Source: JAHJQZ01 sp963675235
GTDB lineage: Bacteria; Pseudomonadota; Alphaproteobacteria; Rhizobiales; Devosiaceae
Length of the DNA: 64,000 nt
NCBI GenBank assembly: GCA_963675235.2
Contig: CAXXFU010000005.1
Coordinates: 496,001-560,000 of the forward strand
Direction: 5' to 3'
This document shows, one piece after another, positions 34,493 through 44,011 of this stretch (position 1 is the first letter of the stretch; the number at the start of each line of letters is the position of its first letter). The notes beneath the pieces were generated by a model. It saw only the letters and a program-made list of their open reading frames with translations, ran no database searches and was not told the origin of the DNA. Both the position numbers and the translations under genes were made by a program.

Positions 34493-35013
34493 GCTACGAG
34501 ATTGAAACGAAAAGGCTTTTTCTCCGCGCGCCGCGTATGGACGATGTCCCGGTCATCGCGGCGGGACTCGACAATTACAGTGTGACGCGGTTTCTGAGCC
34601 GGGTGCCCTACCCTTATTTCGAGGCGGATGCGATTGCCTGGCTGTCCGGCCTGCCGGAAAACACCCCTGATTGGGCCGCGTTCGCCATCGAGAGGCCAGA
34701 TGCAGGCCTGATCGGCGTCATCAGTATCGAGAACCATCTCGGGTTCTGGCTCGCCGAAGCGCATTGGGGGCAAGGCTATGCCACCGAAGCGGGACGGGCC
34801 ATTCTCGAATGGCACTTCGCCAATTCGGACGCTACCGGCATTGTCAGCGCCGCCCATTACGACAATCCAGCCTCGCTCAACGTCCAGCGCAAGCTCGGCT
34901 TCGTCGTTACCGGGAGCGAGATGCGCATGGTGGTCAGCCGTCGCGAAGAGGTCGAACATATCGACACCATGCTGACGCGCGAAGCGTTCGAGAGACTGGG
35001 GGTGTTGTCATGA
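34489..35013 (+). CDS. GNAT-family N-acetyltransferase 2
   Basis: 174 residues, a paralogue of its neighbours: YEIETKRLFLRAPRMDDVPV, FWLAEAHWGQGYATEAG (motif A), NPASLNVQRKLGF (motif B). Both ends overlap neighbouring genes by four bases (ATGA), so the three acetyltransferases are probably made in fixed ratio. Target unknown. Confidence 0.88.
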   Translation: MSYEIETKRLFLRAPRMDDVPVIAAGLDNYSVTRFLSRVPYPYFEADAIAWLSGLPENTPDWAAFAIERPDAGLIGVISIENHLGFWLAEAHWGQGYATEAGRAILEWHFANSDATGIVSAAHYDNPASLNVQRKLGFVVTGSEMRMVVSRREEVEHIDTMLTREAFERLGVLS

Positions 35014-35570
35014 CCCCCCTGATCGAAACGCAAAGGCTGAGGCTGCGAGCGCCGGGGCTTGGCGATGCGCGGCGCCTGACGGCATTCCTCGACAATTTCG
35101 CCGTGTCCGGCAATCTCGCCCGGGTGCCTCATCCCTATACGCTCGATCATGCCGATCAGTGGCTGGCCGGATGGCGCGCCGATGCCGCACCGGCCGAGAC
35201 CTGCTTCATCATCGAACTGAGCGATATCGGCGCCATCGGCTCGATCGGCTTCCAGAACAGCGATGGCGTGGCCGAGATCGGCTACTGGCTCGGCGAACCG
35301 TTCTGGGGACAGGGCTTGATGTCGGAGGCGCTTTATGCGGTGCTCGACTGGTATTTCGAGATGACCGATGCCGACTACATCACGTCCGGTCTGTTCCACT
35401 TCAACATGGCCTCGGCGGCGGTGCAGATGAAGTTCGGTTTTGTCGAAACCGGACGTTCCATGCGTCAGTGCCTTGCGCGCGGCAAGGAGCTGGAGCATAT
35501 CGACACCGAACTGACCCGCGAAGCCTACGAGCTGTCGCGTCCGAAACCCAGGAAGGCTGCCGCCCAATGA
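35010..35570 (+). CDS. GNAT-family N-acetyltransferase 3
   Basis: 186 residues: MTPLIETQRLRLRAPGLGDA, EIGYWLGEPFWGQGLMSEAL (motif A) and NMASAAVQMKFGF (motif B). The stop overlaps the ObgE ATG (ATGA). It shares the HIDTELTREAYE-type C-terminal ending with GNAT 2, showing a recent duplication. Coupling to the ribosome-assembly GTPase gene hints at a ribosomal or tRNA-related target, but that is only context. Confidence 0.88.
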   Translation: MTPLIETQRLRLRAPGLGDARRLTAFLDNFAVSGNLARVPHPYTLDHADQWLAGWRADAAPAETCFIIELSDIGAIGSIGFQNSDGVAEIGYWLGEPFWGQGLMSEALYAVLDWYFEMTDADYITSGLFHFNMASAAVQMKFGFVETGRSMRQCLARGKELEHIDTELTREAYELSRPKPRKAAAQ

Positions 35571-36610
35571 AGTTCCTCGACCAGGCCAAGGTCTATGTCC
35601 GCGCCGGCAATGGCGGCGCGGGCGCCGTCTCGTTCCGCCGCGAGAAATATGTCGAGTTCGGCGGACCGGACGGAGGCAATGGCGGCACCGGCGGCAGCGT
35701 CTATGTCGAATGCGTCGACGGACTCAACACGCTGATCGACTTCCGCTACGCCCAGCACTTCAAGGCCAGCACCGGCACCCACGGCATGGGCCGCGACCGC
35801 CACGGCGCCGCCGGCGAGGACGTCACTCTCAGGGTACCGGTCGGCACCCAGGTGCTGGAGGAAGACAACGAAACGCTGATCGCCGATCTCACCGAGATCG
35901 GCCAGCGCGTCCTTTTGCTCAAGGGCGGCAATGGCGGGTTCGGCAACGCCCATTTCAAGACCTCGACCAACCAGGCGCCGCGACGGGCCAATCCCGGCCA
36001 GGAAGGCGTCGAGAAATGGATCTGGCTTAGGCTCAAGCTGATTGCCGATGCCGGGCTTGTCGGTCTGCCCAATGCCGGCAAGTCGACCTTTCTCGCGGCG
36101 GTCTCGGCGGCCAAGCCCAAGATCGCCGACTATCCGTTCACGACGCTCCATCCCAATCTCGGTGTGGTCAAGATCGGCGGCAAGGACTTCGTTCTCGCCG
36201 ATATCCCCGGCCTGATCGAGGGCGCCCATGAGGGTGCCGGCATCGGCGACAGGTTCCTCGGCCATATCGAACGCTGCGTCACGCTTATTCATCTTGTCGA
36301 CGGCACCGCAGAAGATGTTGTAAAACAATATGAAACTATTCGCGGCGAACTCGATGCCTATGGCCACGGACTTGAAGAACGACCTGAACTCGTCGTCCTC
36401 AACAAGGTCGATGCGCTCGACGGCATATCCGTGGAAGCAAAGATGAAGGCGCTCGAGAAAGCCTCGAAAACAATGGTCTTCGCTGCCTCCGGGGCGACTG
36501 GCAAAGGCGTCAACGAAGTGCTCTATGCCGTGCTGAGAGCCTTGGCCATCGCCCGCGCCGAGGACGCCGAAGAAACCGAGCCCGAACAAGACAAGGTCTG
36601 GACCCCCTGA
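35567..36610 (+). CDS. obgE: GTPase ObgE/CgtA
   Basis: Ribosome-associated GTPase of 347 residues for 50S assembly. A Gly-rich Obg domain (about 1-158: YVRAGNGGAGAVSFRREKYV, GPDGGNGGTGGSV) precedes the G domain, with G1 GLPNAGKST at residue 166, G3 in DIPGLIEGAHEGAG, and G4 NKVD at about 282. The start overlaps GNAT 3, and the stop TGA shares a base with the proB ATG. L21-L27-Obg-ProBA is a conserved order. Confidence 0.97.
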   Translation: MKFLDQAKVYVRAGNGGAGAVSFRREKYVEFGGPDGGNGGTGGSVYVECVDGLNTLIDFRYAQHFKASTGTHGMGRDRHGAAGEDVTLRVPVGTQVLEEDNETLIADLTEIGQRVLLLKGGNGGFGNAHFKTSTNQAPRRANPGQEGVEKWIWLRLKLIADAGLVGLPNAGKSTFLAAVSAAKPKIADYPFTTLHPNLGVVKIGGKDFVLADIPGLIEGAHEGAGIGDRFLGHIERCVTLIHLVDGTAEDVVKQYETIRGELDAYGHGLEERPELVVLNKVDALDGISVEAKMKALEKASKTMVFAASGATGKGVNEVLYAVLRALAIARAEDAEETEPEQDKVWTP

Positions 36611-37752
36611 TGACATCCGTGCTCGCCCCCTACAGGCGCCTGACCATCAAGGTCGGCTCGGCGCTGCTGGTCGACGACGAGACCGGCGGGGTGCGCGGGG
36701 CATGGCTCGAAAGCCTTGCCGAGGACATTGCCGGACTGGCGAAAAAGGGCTGCGAGATCGTCATCGTGTCCTCGGGCGCCGTCTCGCTCGGGCGGCGCAT
36801 TCTCGGCTTGACGGCCAGGGCGCTGCATCTCGAGGAAAGCCAGGCCGCCGCCGCTGCCGGACAGATCGCCTTGTCCCAGGCCTGGCGCGACGCCCTTTCA
36901 AAACACGACATCACTACCGGCCAGATCCTGATCACGCCGAACATCACCGAGGAGCGGCGCTACTATCTCAACGCCCGCGTCACCATGCGCACCCTGCTCG
37001 GGCTCCATGCCATTCCGATCATCAACGAGAACGATTCCGTCGCCACGGCCGAGATCCGTTATGGCGACAACGATCGGCTTTCGGCCCGCGTCGCTGTCAT
37101 GGTCGAGGCCGACTGCCTGATCCTTCTCAGCGATGTCGACGGGCTCTACACCGCCCCGCCGGCTACCCATCCCGAGGCCGAGCACATTGCGCTTGTCGAG
37201 CAGATCACGCCCGAGATCGAGGCCATGGCCGGGGGTGCCGCCTCGCACCTGTCGCGCGGCGGCATGGCGACCAAGATCGAGGCAGCCAGGATCGCCACCA
37301 AGTCCGGTACGGCGATGATCGTCACAACCGGCTCGGAGAACCATCCGCTCAAGGCGCTCGATGAGGGCGCGCGCCACACGCTGTTCGCGGCGGTGCAGTC
37401 GCCCTCGGCGGCGCGCAAGCGCTGGATTCTCGGGTCTCTGGATGCGCTCGGCACCATCCATATCGATCAGGGCGCCGTGCGGGCGCTCGAATCCGGCAAG
37501 TCGCTGCTGCCGATCGGCGTCACCAAGGTGAGAGGCGACTTTTCACGCGGGGATGCGGTGTCTATTGTCGGCCCCGACGGCATCGAGGTCGCGCGCGGGC
37601 TTGCCGGCATGAGCACCGAAGAAGCCAGCATCGCCAAGGGCAAGAAAAGCAAGGCAATCTCGGAAATGGTCGGAGTGGGCAACCGTACCGAGATGGTGCA
37701 TGCCGACAATCTGGCCCTGCTGTCGACGAAGTGGGGAGGAAACGGGAAATGA
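36610..37752 (+). CDS. proB: Glutamate 5-kinase
   Basis: First step of proline synthesis: ATP-dependent phosphorylation of glutamate. An amino-acid-kinase domain (RLTIKVGSALLVDDETGG, IIVSSGAVSLGRR-type motif, NENDSVATAEIRYGDNDRLS) and a C-terminal PUA domain (from about 275) make 380 residues. The ATG overlaps the obgE stop, and the stop overlaps the proA start. Confidence 0.97.
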   Translation: MTSVLAPYRRLTIKVGSALLVDDETGGVRGAWLESLAEDIAGLAKKGCEIVIVSSGAVSLGRRILGLTARALHLEESQAAAAAGQIALSQAWRDALSKHDITTGQILITPNITEERRYYLNARVTMRTLLGLHAIPIINENDSVATAEIRYGDNDRLSARVAVMVEADCLILLSDVDGLYTAPPATHPEAEHIALVEQITPEIEAMAGGAASHLSRGGMATKIEAARIATKSGTAMIVTTGSENHPLKALDEGARHTLFAAVQSPSAARKRWILGSLDALGTIHIDQGAVRALESGKSLLPIGVTKVRGDFSRGDAVSIVGPDGIEVARGLAGMSTEEASIAKGKKSKAISEMVGVGNRTEMVHADNLALLSTKWGGNGK

Positions 37753-39038
37753 CGACGCGGGAAACGGCAGCCGCCTCGGCCGACATCCACGCCGAAATGG
37801 TGGCGATGGGCGCCCGTGCCCGCGCCGCGGCGCGCGTGCTCGCCTTTGCCACCACCGAAGCCAAGAACACCGCCCTCACCATCGCCGCCGAACGCATCGT
37901 GGCGCGCAGCGACGACATCCTTGCTGCCAACGCGCTCGATATCGAGGCCGCCCGCGCCAATGGCATGTCGGACTCCTTCATCGACCGGCTTGCCCTCAAC
38001 GACGCCCGCATCGACGGCATCGTCACCGCCCTCAACGACATCGCCGCCTTCCCCGACCCGGTCGGCCAGGTCATCGCCGAATGGGACCGGCCCAACGGCC
38101 TCGAGATCTCGCGGGTGCGCACGCCGCTCGGCGTCATCGGCGTCATTTTCGAATCCCGCCCCAACGTCACCGCCGACGCAGGGGCGCTGTGCCTCAAGGC
38201 CGGCAATGCCGTGATCTTGAGGGGCGGATCGGATTCCTTCCATTCCTCGCGCGCCATTCACGATTGCCTTGTCGAGGGGCTCAGGCATGCCGGCCTGCCC
38301 GAGGCGGCGGTCCAGATCGTGCCCACCACCGACCGCGCCGCCGTCGGCGAGATGCTGAAGGGGCTCGATGGCGGTATCGACGTCATCGTGCCGCGTGGCG
38401 GCAAATCGCTGGTCGGACGGGTACAAGCCGAGGCGCGCGTGCCGGTCTTCGCCCATCTCGAAGGCATCGTGCATGTCTACATTCACGAAAGCGCCGATCT
38501 CGACCTGGCCAAAAAGGTCGTTCTCAATGCCAAGATGCGGCGGACCTCGATCTGCGGCGCTGCCGAAACGCTGCTCATCGACCGTGCCGTCGCCCGGACC
38601 CATCTCAAGCCGATCTGCGACGTGCTGATCGCCAAGGGCTGCGCCATCCGCGGCGATGACGAAACGCAGGCCCTCGTGCCCGAGGCGACGCCGGCAAGCG
38701 ATGAGGACTGGGTGACCGAATACGAGGACGCCATCATCTCGGTGAAGGTGGTTGCCGGAGAATCCGAGGCCATCGAGCATATCGAAACCCATTCCTCGCA
38801 TCACACCGAAGCGATCATCGCCGAGGATGCCGAGGCGGTGGCGCGGTTCTTTTCCGAAATCGACAGCGCCATCCTGATGCACAATGCCTCGACACAGTTC
38901 GCCGACGGCGGCGAATTCGGCATGGGCGGCGAGATCGGCATCGCCACCGGCAAGATGCATGCGCGCGGCCCGGTCGGCGTCGAACAGCTGACGAGCTTCA
39001 AGTATCTCGTCCGCGGATCGGGACAGACACGCCCTTGA
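37749..39038 (+). CDS. proA: Gamma-glutamyl phosphate reductase
   Basis: Second proline-synthesis enzyme, reducing glutamyl phosphate to glutamate semialdehyde with NADPH. 429 residues of the aldehyde-dehydrogenase fold, with the catalytic Cys in TSICGAAETLLIDR and the conserved PRGGKSL segment. The ATG at 37749 follows GGGGAGGAAAC. It overlaps proB by four bases and nadD by four bases. Confidence 0.97.
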   Translation: MTTRETAAASADIHAEMVAMGARARAAARVLAFATTEAKNTALTIAAERIVARSDDILAANALDIEAARANGMSDSFIDRLALNDARIDGIVTALNDIAAFPDPVGQVIAEWDRPNGLEISRVRTPLGVIGVIFESRPNVTADAGALCLKAGNAVILRGGSDSFHSSRAIHDCLVEGLRHAGLPEAAVQIVPTTDRAAVGEMLKGLDGGIDVIVPRGGKSLVGRVQAEARVPVFAHLEGIVHVYIHESADLDLAKKVVLNAKMRRTSICGAAETLLIDRAVARTHLKPICDVLIAKGCAIRGDDETQALVPEATPASDEDWVTEYEDAIISVKVVAGESEAIEHIETHSSHHTEAIIAEDAEAVARFFSEIDSAILMHNASTQFADGGEFGMGGEIGIATGKMHARGPVGVEQLTSFKYLVRGSGQTRP

Positions 39039-39661
39039 CCCAGATCTATCGCGCCTTTGACGACCTGACGGGCCTGCCCGCCTCGGCGCCTGGCATGCGT
39101 ATCGGCCTGTTCGGCGGCAGCTTCAATCCTGCCCATAGCGGCCATTGCCTGGTGACGATCCAGATGATGAAGCGGCTCAGGCTCGACCAGGTCTGGTGGC
39201 TGGTCTCGCCCGGCAACCCGCTCAAGGACAATTCCGGACTGCCCCCGCTCGGCACCCGCATTGCCAAGGCCCGCGCCCTGATCCGTCAGCCCCGCGTCCA
39301 TGTCACCGGATTCGAAGCGGCCTATGGCTTCCGCTACACCTTCGACACGCTGGCCCATCTCAGGACCCGCCTGCCCGGACGCCGGCTGGTCTGGATGATG
39401 GGGGCGGACAATCTCGCCAGCTTCCATCAGTGGGAGCATTGGCGCGACATTGCCGATTTGATGCCGATCGCCGTCTATGTCCGGCCTGGCAACACCCGCC
39501 GCGCCATGCATTCCCCCGCCGCGACGGCGCTGCGCGAGTACCGGCTCGACCAGAGCGACGCCAGACTGTTGCCCGACATGGACGCGCCGGCCTGGGTGTA
39601 TCTCAACGGCATCATGTCCGGTCTTTCCTCCACCGCCATCCGCAATGGCGGCGCAATCTAG
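39035..39661 (+). CDS. nadD: Nicotinate-nucleotide adenylyltransferase
   Basis: NAD synthesis enzyme that transfers AMP to nicotinate mononucleotide. 208 residues from the TTG at 39035, which overlaps the proA stop; an ATG at 39095, just before IGLFGGSFNPAHSGH, is the alternative. GGSFNPAHSGH is the nucleotidyltransferase motif, and the ISSTxIR-type end reads LSSTAIRNGG. The TTG fits the overlapping gene style of this operon. Confidence 0.92.
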   Translation: MTQIYRAFDDLTGLPASAPGMRIGLFGGSFNPAHSGHCLVTIQMMKRLRLDQVWWLVSPGNPLKDNSGLPPLGTRIAKARALIRQPRVHVTGFEAAYGFRYTFDTLAHLRTRLPGRRLVWMMGADNLASFHQWEHWRDIADLMPIAVYVRPGNTRRAMHSPAATALREYRLDQSDARLLPDMDAPAWVYLNGIMSGLSSTAIRNGGAI

Positions 39662-39837
39662 GCGCCCGAGCCTTGTCACGCCGGGGAGATTTGACCATAT
39701 ACTCACCATCAGGCGGGAATTCCGCCGCAATGGGATGAAATAGCCTGAACTGACTGCTGTAATACGCCCGACACAAGAATCAGGATCATTATCGTCTTCA
39801 TGACATCTGGAGCACTGGCAAGGGACACGAGGCCGTA

Positions 39838-40224
39838 TTGACCCAGTCCGTCCCGAAATCGAAAGAGATCCCGCAAACCGATGCGGTCCTCTCTCTCGTC
39901 ACCTTGATCCTCGACACGCTCGAGGACGCCAAGGCCGAACACACCGTCCACATCGACATCACCGGCAAGTCGAGCCTGTCCGACCACATGGTCGTGACCT
40001 CGGGCCGCTCGCATCGCCATGTCGGCGCGGTCGCCGACCAGATATCGCGTGCCATGCGCGAGAATGGCTTCGACAAGCCGCGTGTCGAGGGCCTGCCGCA
40101 TTGCGACTGGGTGCTGCTCGATGCCGGCGACGTCATCGTCCACATCTTCCGCCCGGAAGTGCGCGAATTCTACAATATCGAGAAGATGTGGGCCGCCGAG
40201 TTCCCGGACCAGGCGTCGTCCTGA
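39838..40224 (+). CDS. rsfS: Ribosome silencing factor RsfS
   Basis: 128-residue RsfS/Iojap protein that binds L14 and blocks subunit joining during starvation. Conserved DITGKSSLSDHMVVTSGRS and EGLPHCDWVLLDAGDVIVHI are clear, with the EVREFYNIEKMW end. The start is a TTG at 39838, since the upstream ATG frame closes; GGGACACGAGG lies before it. The 176-base gap after nadD probably holds its own promoter. Confidence 0.94.
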   Translation: MTQSVPKSKEIPQTDAVLSLVTLILDTLEDAKAEHTVHIDITGKSSLSDHMVVTSGRSHRHVGAVADQISRAMRENGFDKPRVEGLPHCDWVLLDAGDVIVHIFRPEVREFYNIEKMWAAEFPDQASS

Positions 40225-40237
40225 CAGCGACGCCGCC

Positions 40238-40723
40238 ATGCGCATTGCCATTGCCGCCATCGGCAGGATGAAGACCGGGCCCGAGCGCGAACTCGTCGCC
40301 CGCTATCTCGACCGGGCCCGCGCCATGGGTAAGCCGCTCGGGCTCAGCCAATTCGACGTTGCCGAGTCCGGCGAATCCCGCGCCGGCTCCGCCAGCCGCC
40401 GCAAGACCGAAGAAGCTGTCGACCTCATGAAGGCCGCGCCCGACGGACATGTGCGCATCGCCCTTGACGAGCACGGCAAGTCAACCTCGTCCGAAAGCTT
40501 CGCCGAGGACATCGCCAAATGGCGCGACGCCGGACGCGCGGGCCTGTGCTTTTTCATCGGCGGCGCCGACGGCCTTGATACGCAACTGGTCGCCGGCGCC
40601 GACAGGGTGTTGTCGTTCTCGCCCCTGACCTGGCCACATCAGCTCGTGCGTATTCTGCTCGCCGAACAGCTCTATCGCGCCACCACCATCCTTTCGGGCC
40701 ACCCCTATCACCGGGGCGGGTGA
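40238..40723 (+). CDS. rlmH: 23S rRNA (pseudouridine1915-N3)-methyltransferase RlmH
   Basis: SPOUT methyltransferase of 161 residues. Methylates pseudouridine 1915 in helix 69 of 23S rRNA. The knot region reads FFIGGADGLD, and the C-terminus LTWPHQLVRILLAEQLYRATTI is family-specific. It follows rsfS after 13 bases, the usual pairing. The ATG at 40238 gives the normal length. Confidence 0.96.
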   Translation: MRIAIAAIGRMKTGPERELVARYLDRARAMGKPLGLSQFDVAESGESRAGSASRRKTEEAVDLMKAAPDGHVRIALDEHGKSTSSESFAEDIAKWRDAGRAGLCFFIGGADGLDTQLVAGADRVLSFSPLTWPHQLVRILLAEQLYRATTILSGHPYHRGG

Positions 40724-40752
40724 CTGGTTCGATCTGACCGACGGGAGAAGCA

Positions 40753-41163
40753 ATGACTTTTCAGCGCGTTATCTACAGAAGGCTCAATTCTCGCCAGAAG
40801 GAAAACTTCAATTTTCAGAAGATCGCGGCGCGGCTCGCCGACTATGGCTTCAACTGTCTGCGCCTCAGCGATGACTGGGAGGGCGCCGATTTCATCGCGT
40901 GTCATGTCGATGGCGAAACCATCCTGGAGGTTCAGCTCAAAAGTCGGCTGTCGGTCGCGCGAAAATACGTTGGCAAGGACCTTCACATCGCCTTCTTGCA
41001 CGGCAATGACTGCTATGTTTATCCGCACGATGTTTTCCTAAGCCTTTTGGTCGAGTCCGGTGCCATGCGCGAACAAAGCGCGCTCTGGCAGAGCAAAGGT
41101 ATTCGCAGTTGGCCGAACCCGCCCAATTGGGCGATCGATGCGCTTGCCGCTTATCGCATCTAG
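40753..41163 (+). CDS. Small protein with a PD-(D/E)xK nuclease-like motif
   Basis: 136 residues, no assigned name. After KIAARLADYGFNCLRLSDD comes WEGADFIACHVDGETILEVQ then LKSR. The Asp followed by E-x-Q-x-K on adjacent strands is the pattern of PD-(D/E)xK nucleases with the middle acidic residue and lysine kept. Its small size fits a lone nuclease core. GGGAGAAGC precedes the ATG 29 bases after rlmH. Downstream partners of a restriction or toxin system are absent. Nuclease function is a guess from the motif. Confidence 0.65.
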   Translation: MTFQRVIYRRLNSRQKENFNFQKIAARLADYGFNCLRLSDDWEGADFIACHVDGETILEVQLKSRLSVARKYVGKDLHIAFLHGNDCYVYPHDVFLSLLVESGAMREQSALWQSKGIRSWPNPPNWAIDALAAYRI

Positions 41164-41328
41164 CCACATAGAAAGACTGCCGTTACGCCCTTGCTTTTTA
41201 GGCCGAAGCCATCGCCATTCGGCCATAGACCTCACCGCCTGCTCTCCTCCAATCGTGCCACCGGCACGATTGGCCCTTGCAGGACGGATCGCAGTCACGC
41301 CGCATTTCTGGTCTGATAAGATTGCGCG

Positions 41329-42648
41329 ATGATTCGAAAGACCATGAAACCGCATAGAGCGCCGCGCCCGATGTGGCTCAGAGTGTTGCCCGTCGCCATC
41401 GTTGTCGCGCTGGCGCCTGTTGGCGCGTTCTCAATTGCCGGTTTCGCCCAGTCCGCGCCCGAACTCGACGAGGCGACGGCGGAACTGCAGGGCGTCGATG
41501 CCGACCTCGTACTTTCGCAGGAGAAGATCGACAGGCTCAAACAGGAAATCGCCGATATGGGCGGCGACCGCACCGAGCAGAACGCGGCCTTGATCGCCGC
41601 CGGCCAGCGCGTCAAACTGGCCGAAATCGAGATTTCCGCCTCCGAGGAAAAGCTCCAGGACCTGATCAACAGGGAAACCGATCTCAACGCCCGGCTCGAA
41701 GACGAGGACGAAGGTGTGTCGAGCCTCGTGGCGACCCTGGCGCGCATTTCGCGCAGCCCGCCGCCGGCGCTGGTCGTCGCGCCCTCCGACGCGCTCGGCG
41801 CCGCCCGCGCCGCCATGCTGATCTCCGAGGTCGTGCCGCAATTGCGCGCCAAGGCTGAACAGATTTCCGGCGATCTCGCCGAACTCAGCGCCGTGCGCCA
41901 GAAGGCGCAGGACGAAACCGACCTGCTCAAGGCCAATTACGCGGTCCTGTTCGAGGAACAACTGCGCATCGCCACGCTGATCGAGGCGCGCAAGCTCGGC
42001 CTGGCGCGCGCCGGCACCGACCTCACCGAGGAAGAAAAGAAGGCCGAGGAGCTGGCCGCGCGGTCAAATTCGCTCAATCAGCTCATCACTTCTTTGTCAC
42101 AGCGCATCGCCACCGAGGCGGCGGCAAACCAGAAGCCGCCGGCCAGGACACCCGATGAGATCAGGCTGGCGCTGGCCGACACCTCGCGCACCTCGCCGGC
42201 CTTTGATTTCCCGGCGGGACGCGGGCTTCTCGCCCGTCCTGCCGCCGGAGTGACGATTACCGATTTCGGTGCAGATGACGGGTTCGGCGGCTCTGCCGAG
42301 GGCACCTCGATCGTCACCCGCGCCGATGCCGAGGTCCTGGCCCCGACCGATGGCTGGGTCCTGTACAAGGGGCCTTACCTCAATTACGGCCAAATCGTCA
42401 TTCTCAATCCCGGCGACGGTTATTCCGTCCTTCTGGCAGGGCTTGAGACCATCGACGTCGATGTCGGTCAATTCGTGCTATTGGGCGAACCGATCGGCAA
42501 CATGGGCTTGCGTACCGTGGGCCGTGCCGTCACAACTTCAGCGGGGGCGTCACGCCCGACGCTATATGTCGAGATAAGAGACGGCGACACACCGGTCGAT
42601 CCGGCCAGGTGGTGGCGCAACGAGGAGAATGAGACCAGGAATGGGTAA
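41329..42648 (+). CDS. EnvC-like murein hydrolase activator
   Basis: Exported coiled-coil protein of 439 residues. It has a signal/anchor segment (about 17-38), a long coiled coil (about 45-255) rich in Glu/Ala/Leu, and a C-terminal LytM (M23) domain. The LytM region TDFGADDGFGGSAEG and SVLLAGLETIDV lacks the HxxxD and HxH zinc ligands, so it should activate amidases rather than cut peptidoglycan. Its end overlaps or abuts ctpA, as in many Hyphomicrobiales. Confidence 0.86.
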   Translation: MIRKTMKPHRAPRPMWLRVLPVAIVVALAPVGAFSIAGFAQSAPELDEATAELQGVDADLVLSQEKIDRLKQEIADMGGDRTEQNAALIAAGQRVKLAEIEISASEEKLQDLINRETDLNARLEDEDEGVSSLVATLARISRSPPPALVVAPSDALGAARAAMLISEVVPQLRAKAEQISGDLAELSAVRQKAQDETDLLKANYAVLFEEQLRIATLIEARKLGLARAGTDLTEEEKKAEELAARSNSLNQLITSLSQRIATEAAANQKPPARTPDEIRLALADTSRTSPAFDFPAGRGLLARPAAGVTITDFGADDGFGGSAEGTSIVTRADAEVLAPTDGWVLYKGPYLNYGQIVILNPGDGYSVLLAGLETIDVDVGQFVLLGEPIGNMGLRTVGRAVTTSAGASRPTLYVEIRDGDTPVDPARWWRNEENETRNG

Positions 42649-42652
42649 CACG

Positions 42653-44011
42653 ATGAACCTGTCGCCAATTCGCGCAACGCTTGCCGTCGCCCTTGTGGCC
42701 GGTGGTCTGCTGGCGCTGCCCGTCCTTGCCCAGGACACCGGAACGGACACCAGCACCGATCCGGCCGCAGACACGGTAAACGTGCCGCGCAGCGAGCAGG
42801 AGGTCTATTCGGACCTGCAGCTTTTCGGACAGGTCTTCGACCGCATTCGCGCCGAATATGTCGATGTGCCCGACGAGCGTGAACTGATCCGCGCCGCCAT
42901 CAACGGCATGCTCACGTCCCTGGATCCGCACTCGGTCTACTACGACCCGGATACGTTCAAGGAACAGACCAACATGATCCGGGGCGAATTCGGCGGCCTG
43001 GGCATCGAAGTGACGATGGAAGACGGCGTCATCAAGGTCATCTCCCCGATCGATGATACCCCCGCCGCCAGGGCCGGCATCCTGCCCAACGATCTGATCG
43101 TCGAGCTCAACGGCAAGCAGGTCTACGGCATGACGCTCAATGAGGCCCTCGACATCATGAAGGGCAGGCCCGGCACCGACATCACGCTGACCGTGGTGCG
43201 CGACGGCGCCGACGAGCCGCTGACAATCGAGCTGACACGCGGCATCATTCCGGTGGTTGCGGTCAGGTCCTACATGATCGGCGATGTCGGGGTGATGCGC
43301 ATCATCTCCTTCTCCGAGCAGGCCTATGCCGGCGTCTCCAAGGCGATCCGCGAATTCATGGAAGGCAACAAGGAGACCCCGCTCAAGGGCCTGATCCTCG
43401 ATCTCAGGAACAATCCCGGCGGCGCCGTCGACCAGGCCATAGCCGTCTCCGACGCCTTCTTGTCGCGTGGTGCGGTGGTGATGACGCGCGGGCGCATCTC
43501 CGAGCTGGACCAGCGCTACGACGCCAAGTCCGACGAACTCGACGCCATGGTCAAGGACATGCCGCTGGTGGTGCTGATCAACGGCGGCTCGGCCTCGGCT
43601 TCCGAGATCGTCGCCGGCGCCCTGCAGGACCAGAAACGCGCGACGCTGGTCGGCACGCGTTCCTACGGCAAGGGTTCGGTACAGTCGATCATTTCGCTGG
43701 GTCCCGACGGCGCCATGAAGCTGACGACGGCGCGCTACTACACGCCGAACAACCGTTCGATCCAGGCTGCCGGCATCCAGCCCGATATCCAGGTGCTGCA
43801 GAACGTGCCGGATGAATTCAAGGGCCGCGACGAGATCCTCGGCGAGGCAGCGCTGTCCGGGCAGATCGGCGGCGGCACCGAAGACGAAGCCACCAAGGGA
43901 TCCTCGATCTACGTGCCGGCCGATCGTGAGGAAGACACGCAGCTGCAATATGCGGTCAGGCTCATTGACGGCGAGGAAACCGATCCGGCCTTCCCGCCCA
44001 AGGCGGAGTAG
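42653..44011 (+). CDS. ctpA: Carboxy-terminal processing protease CtpA
   Basis: Periplasmic S41 serine protease of 452 residues: a signal peptide to about LPVLAQ, a PDZ domain (about 85-165: GEFGGLGIEV ... ILPNDLIVELNGKQV) and a catalytic domain with Ser in NGGSASASEIVAG and Lys in SYGKGSVQ. It trims C-termini of envelope proteins. I chose ATG 42653, where the signal peptide begins; in-frame ATGs at 42629 and 42641 overlap envC. Confidence 0.94.
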   Translation: MNLSPIRATLAVALVAGGLLALPVLAQDTGTDTSTDPAADTVNVPRSEQEVYSDLQLFGQVFDRIRAEYVDVPDERELIRAAINGMLTSLDPHSVYYDPDTFKEQTNMIRGEFGGLGIEVTMEDGVIKVISPIDDTPAARAGILPNDLIVELNGKQVYGMTLNEALDIMKGRPGTDITLTVVRDGADEPLTIELTRGIIPVVAVRSYMIGDVGVMRIISFSEQAYAGVSKAIREFMEGNKETPLKGLILDLRNNPGGAVDQAIAVSDAFLSRGAVVMTRGRISELDQRYDAKSDELDAMVKDMPLVVLINGGSASASEIVAGALQDQKRATLVGTRSYGKGSVQSIISLGPDGAMKLTTARYYTPNNRSIQAAGIQPDIQVLQNVPDEFKGRDEILGEAALSGQIGGGTEDEATKGSSIYVPADREEDTQLQYAVRLIDGEETDPAFPPKAE

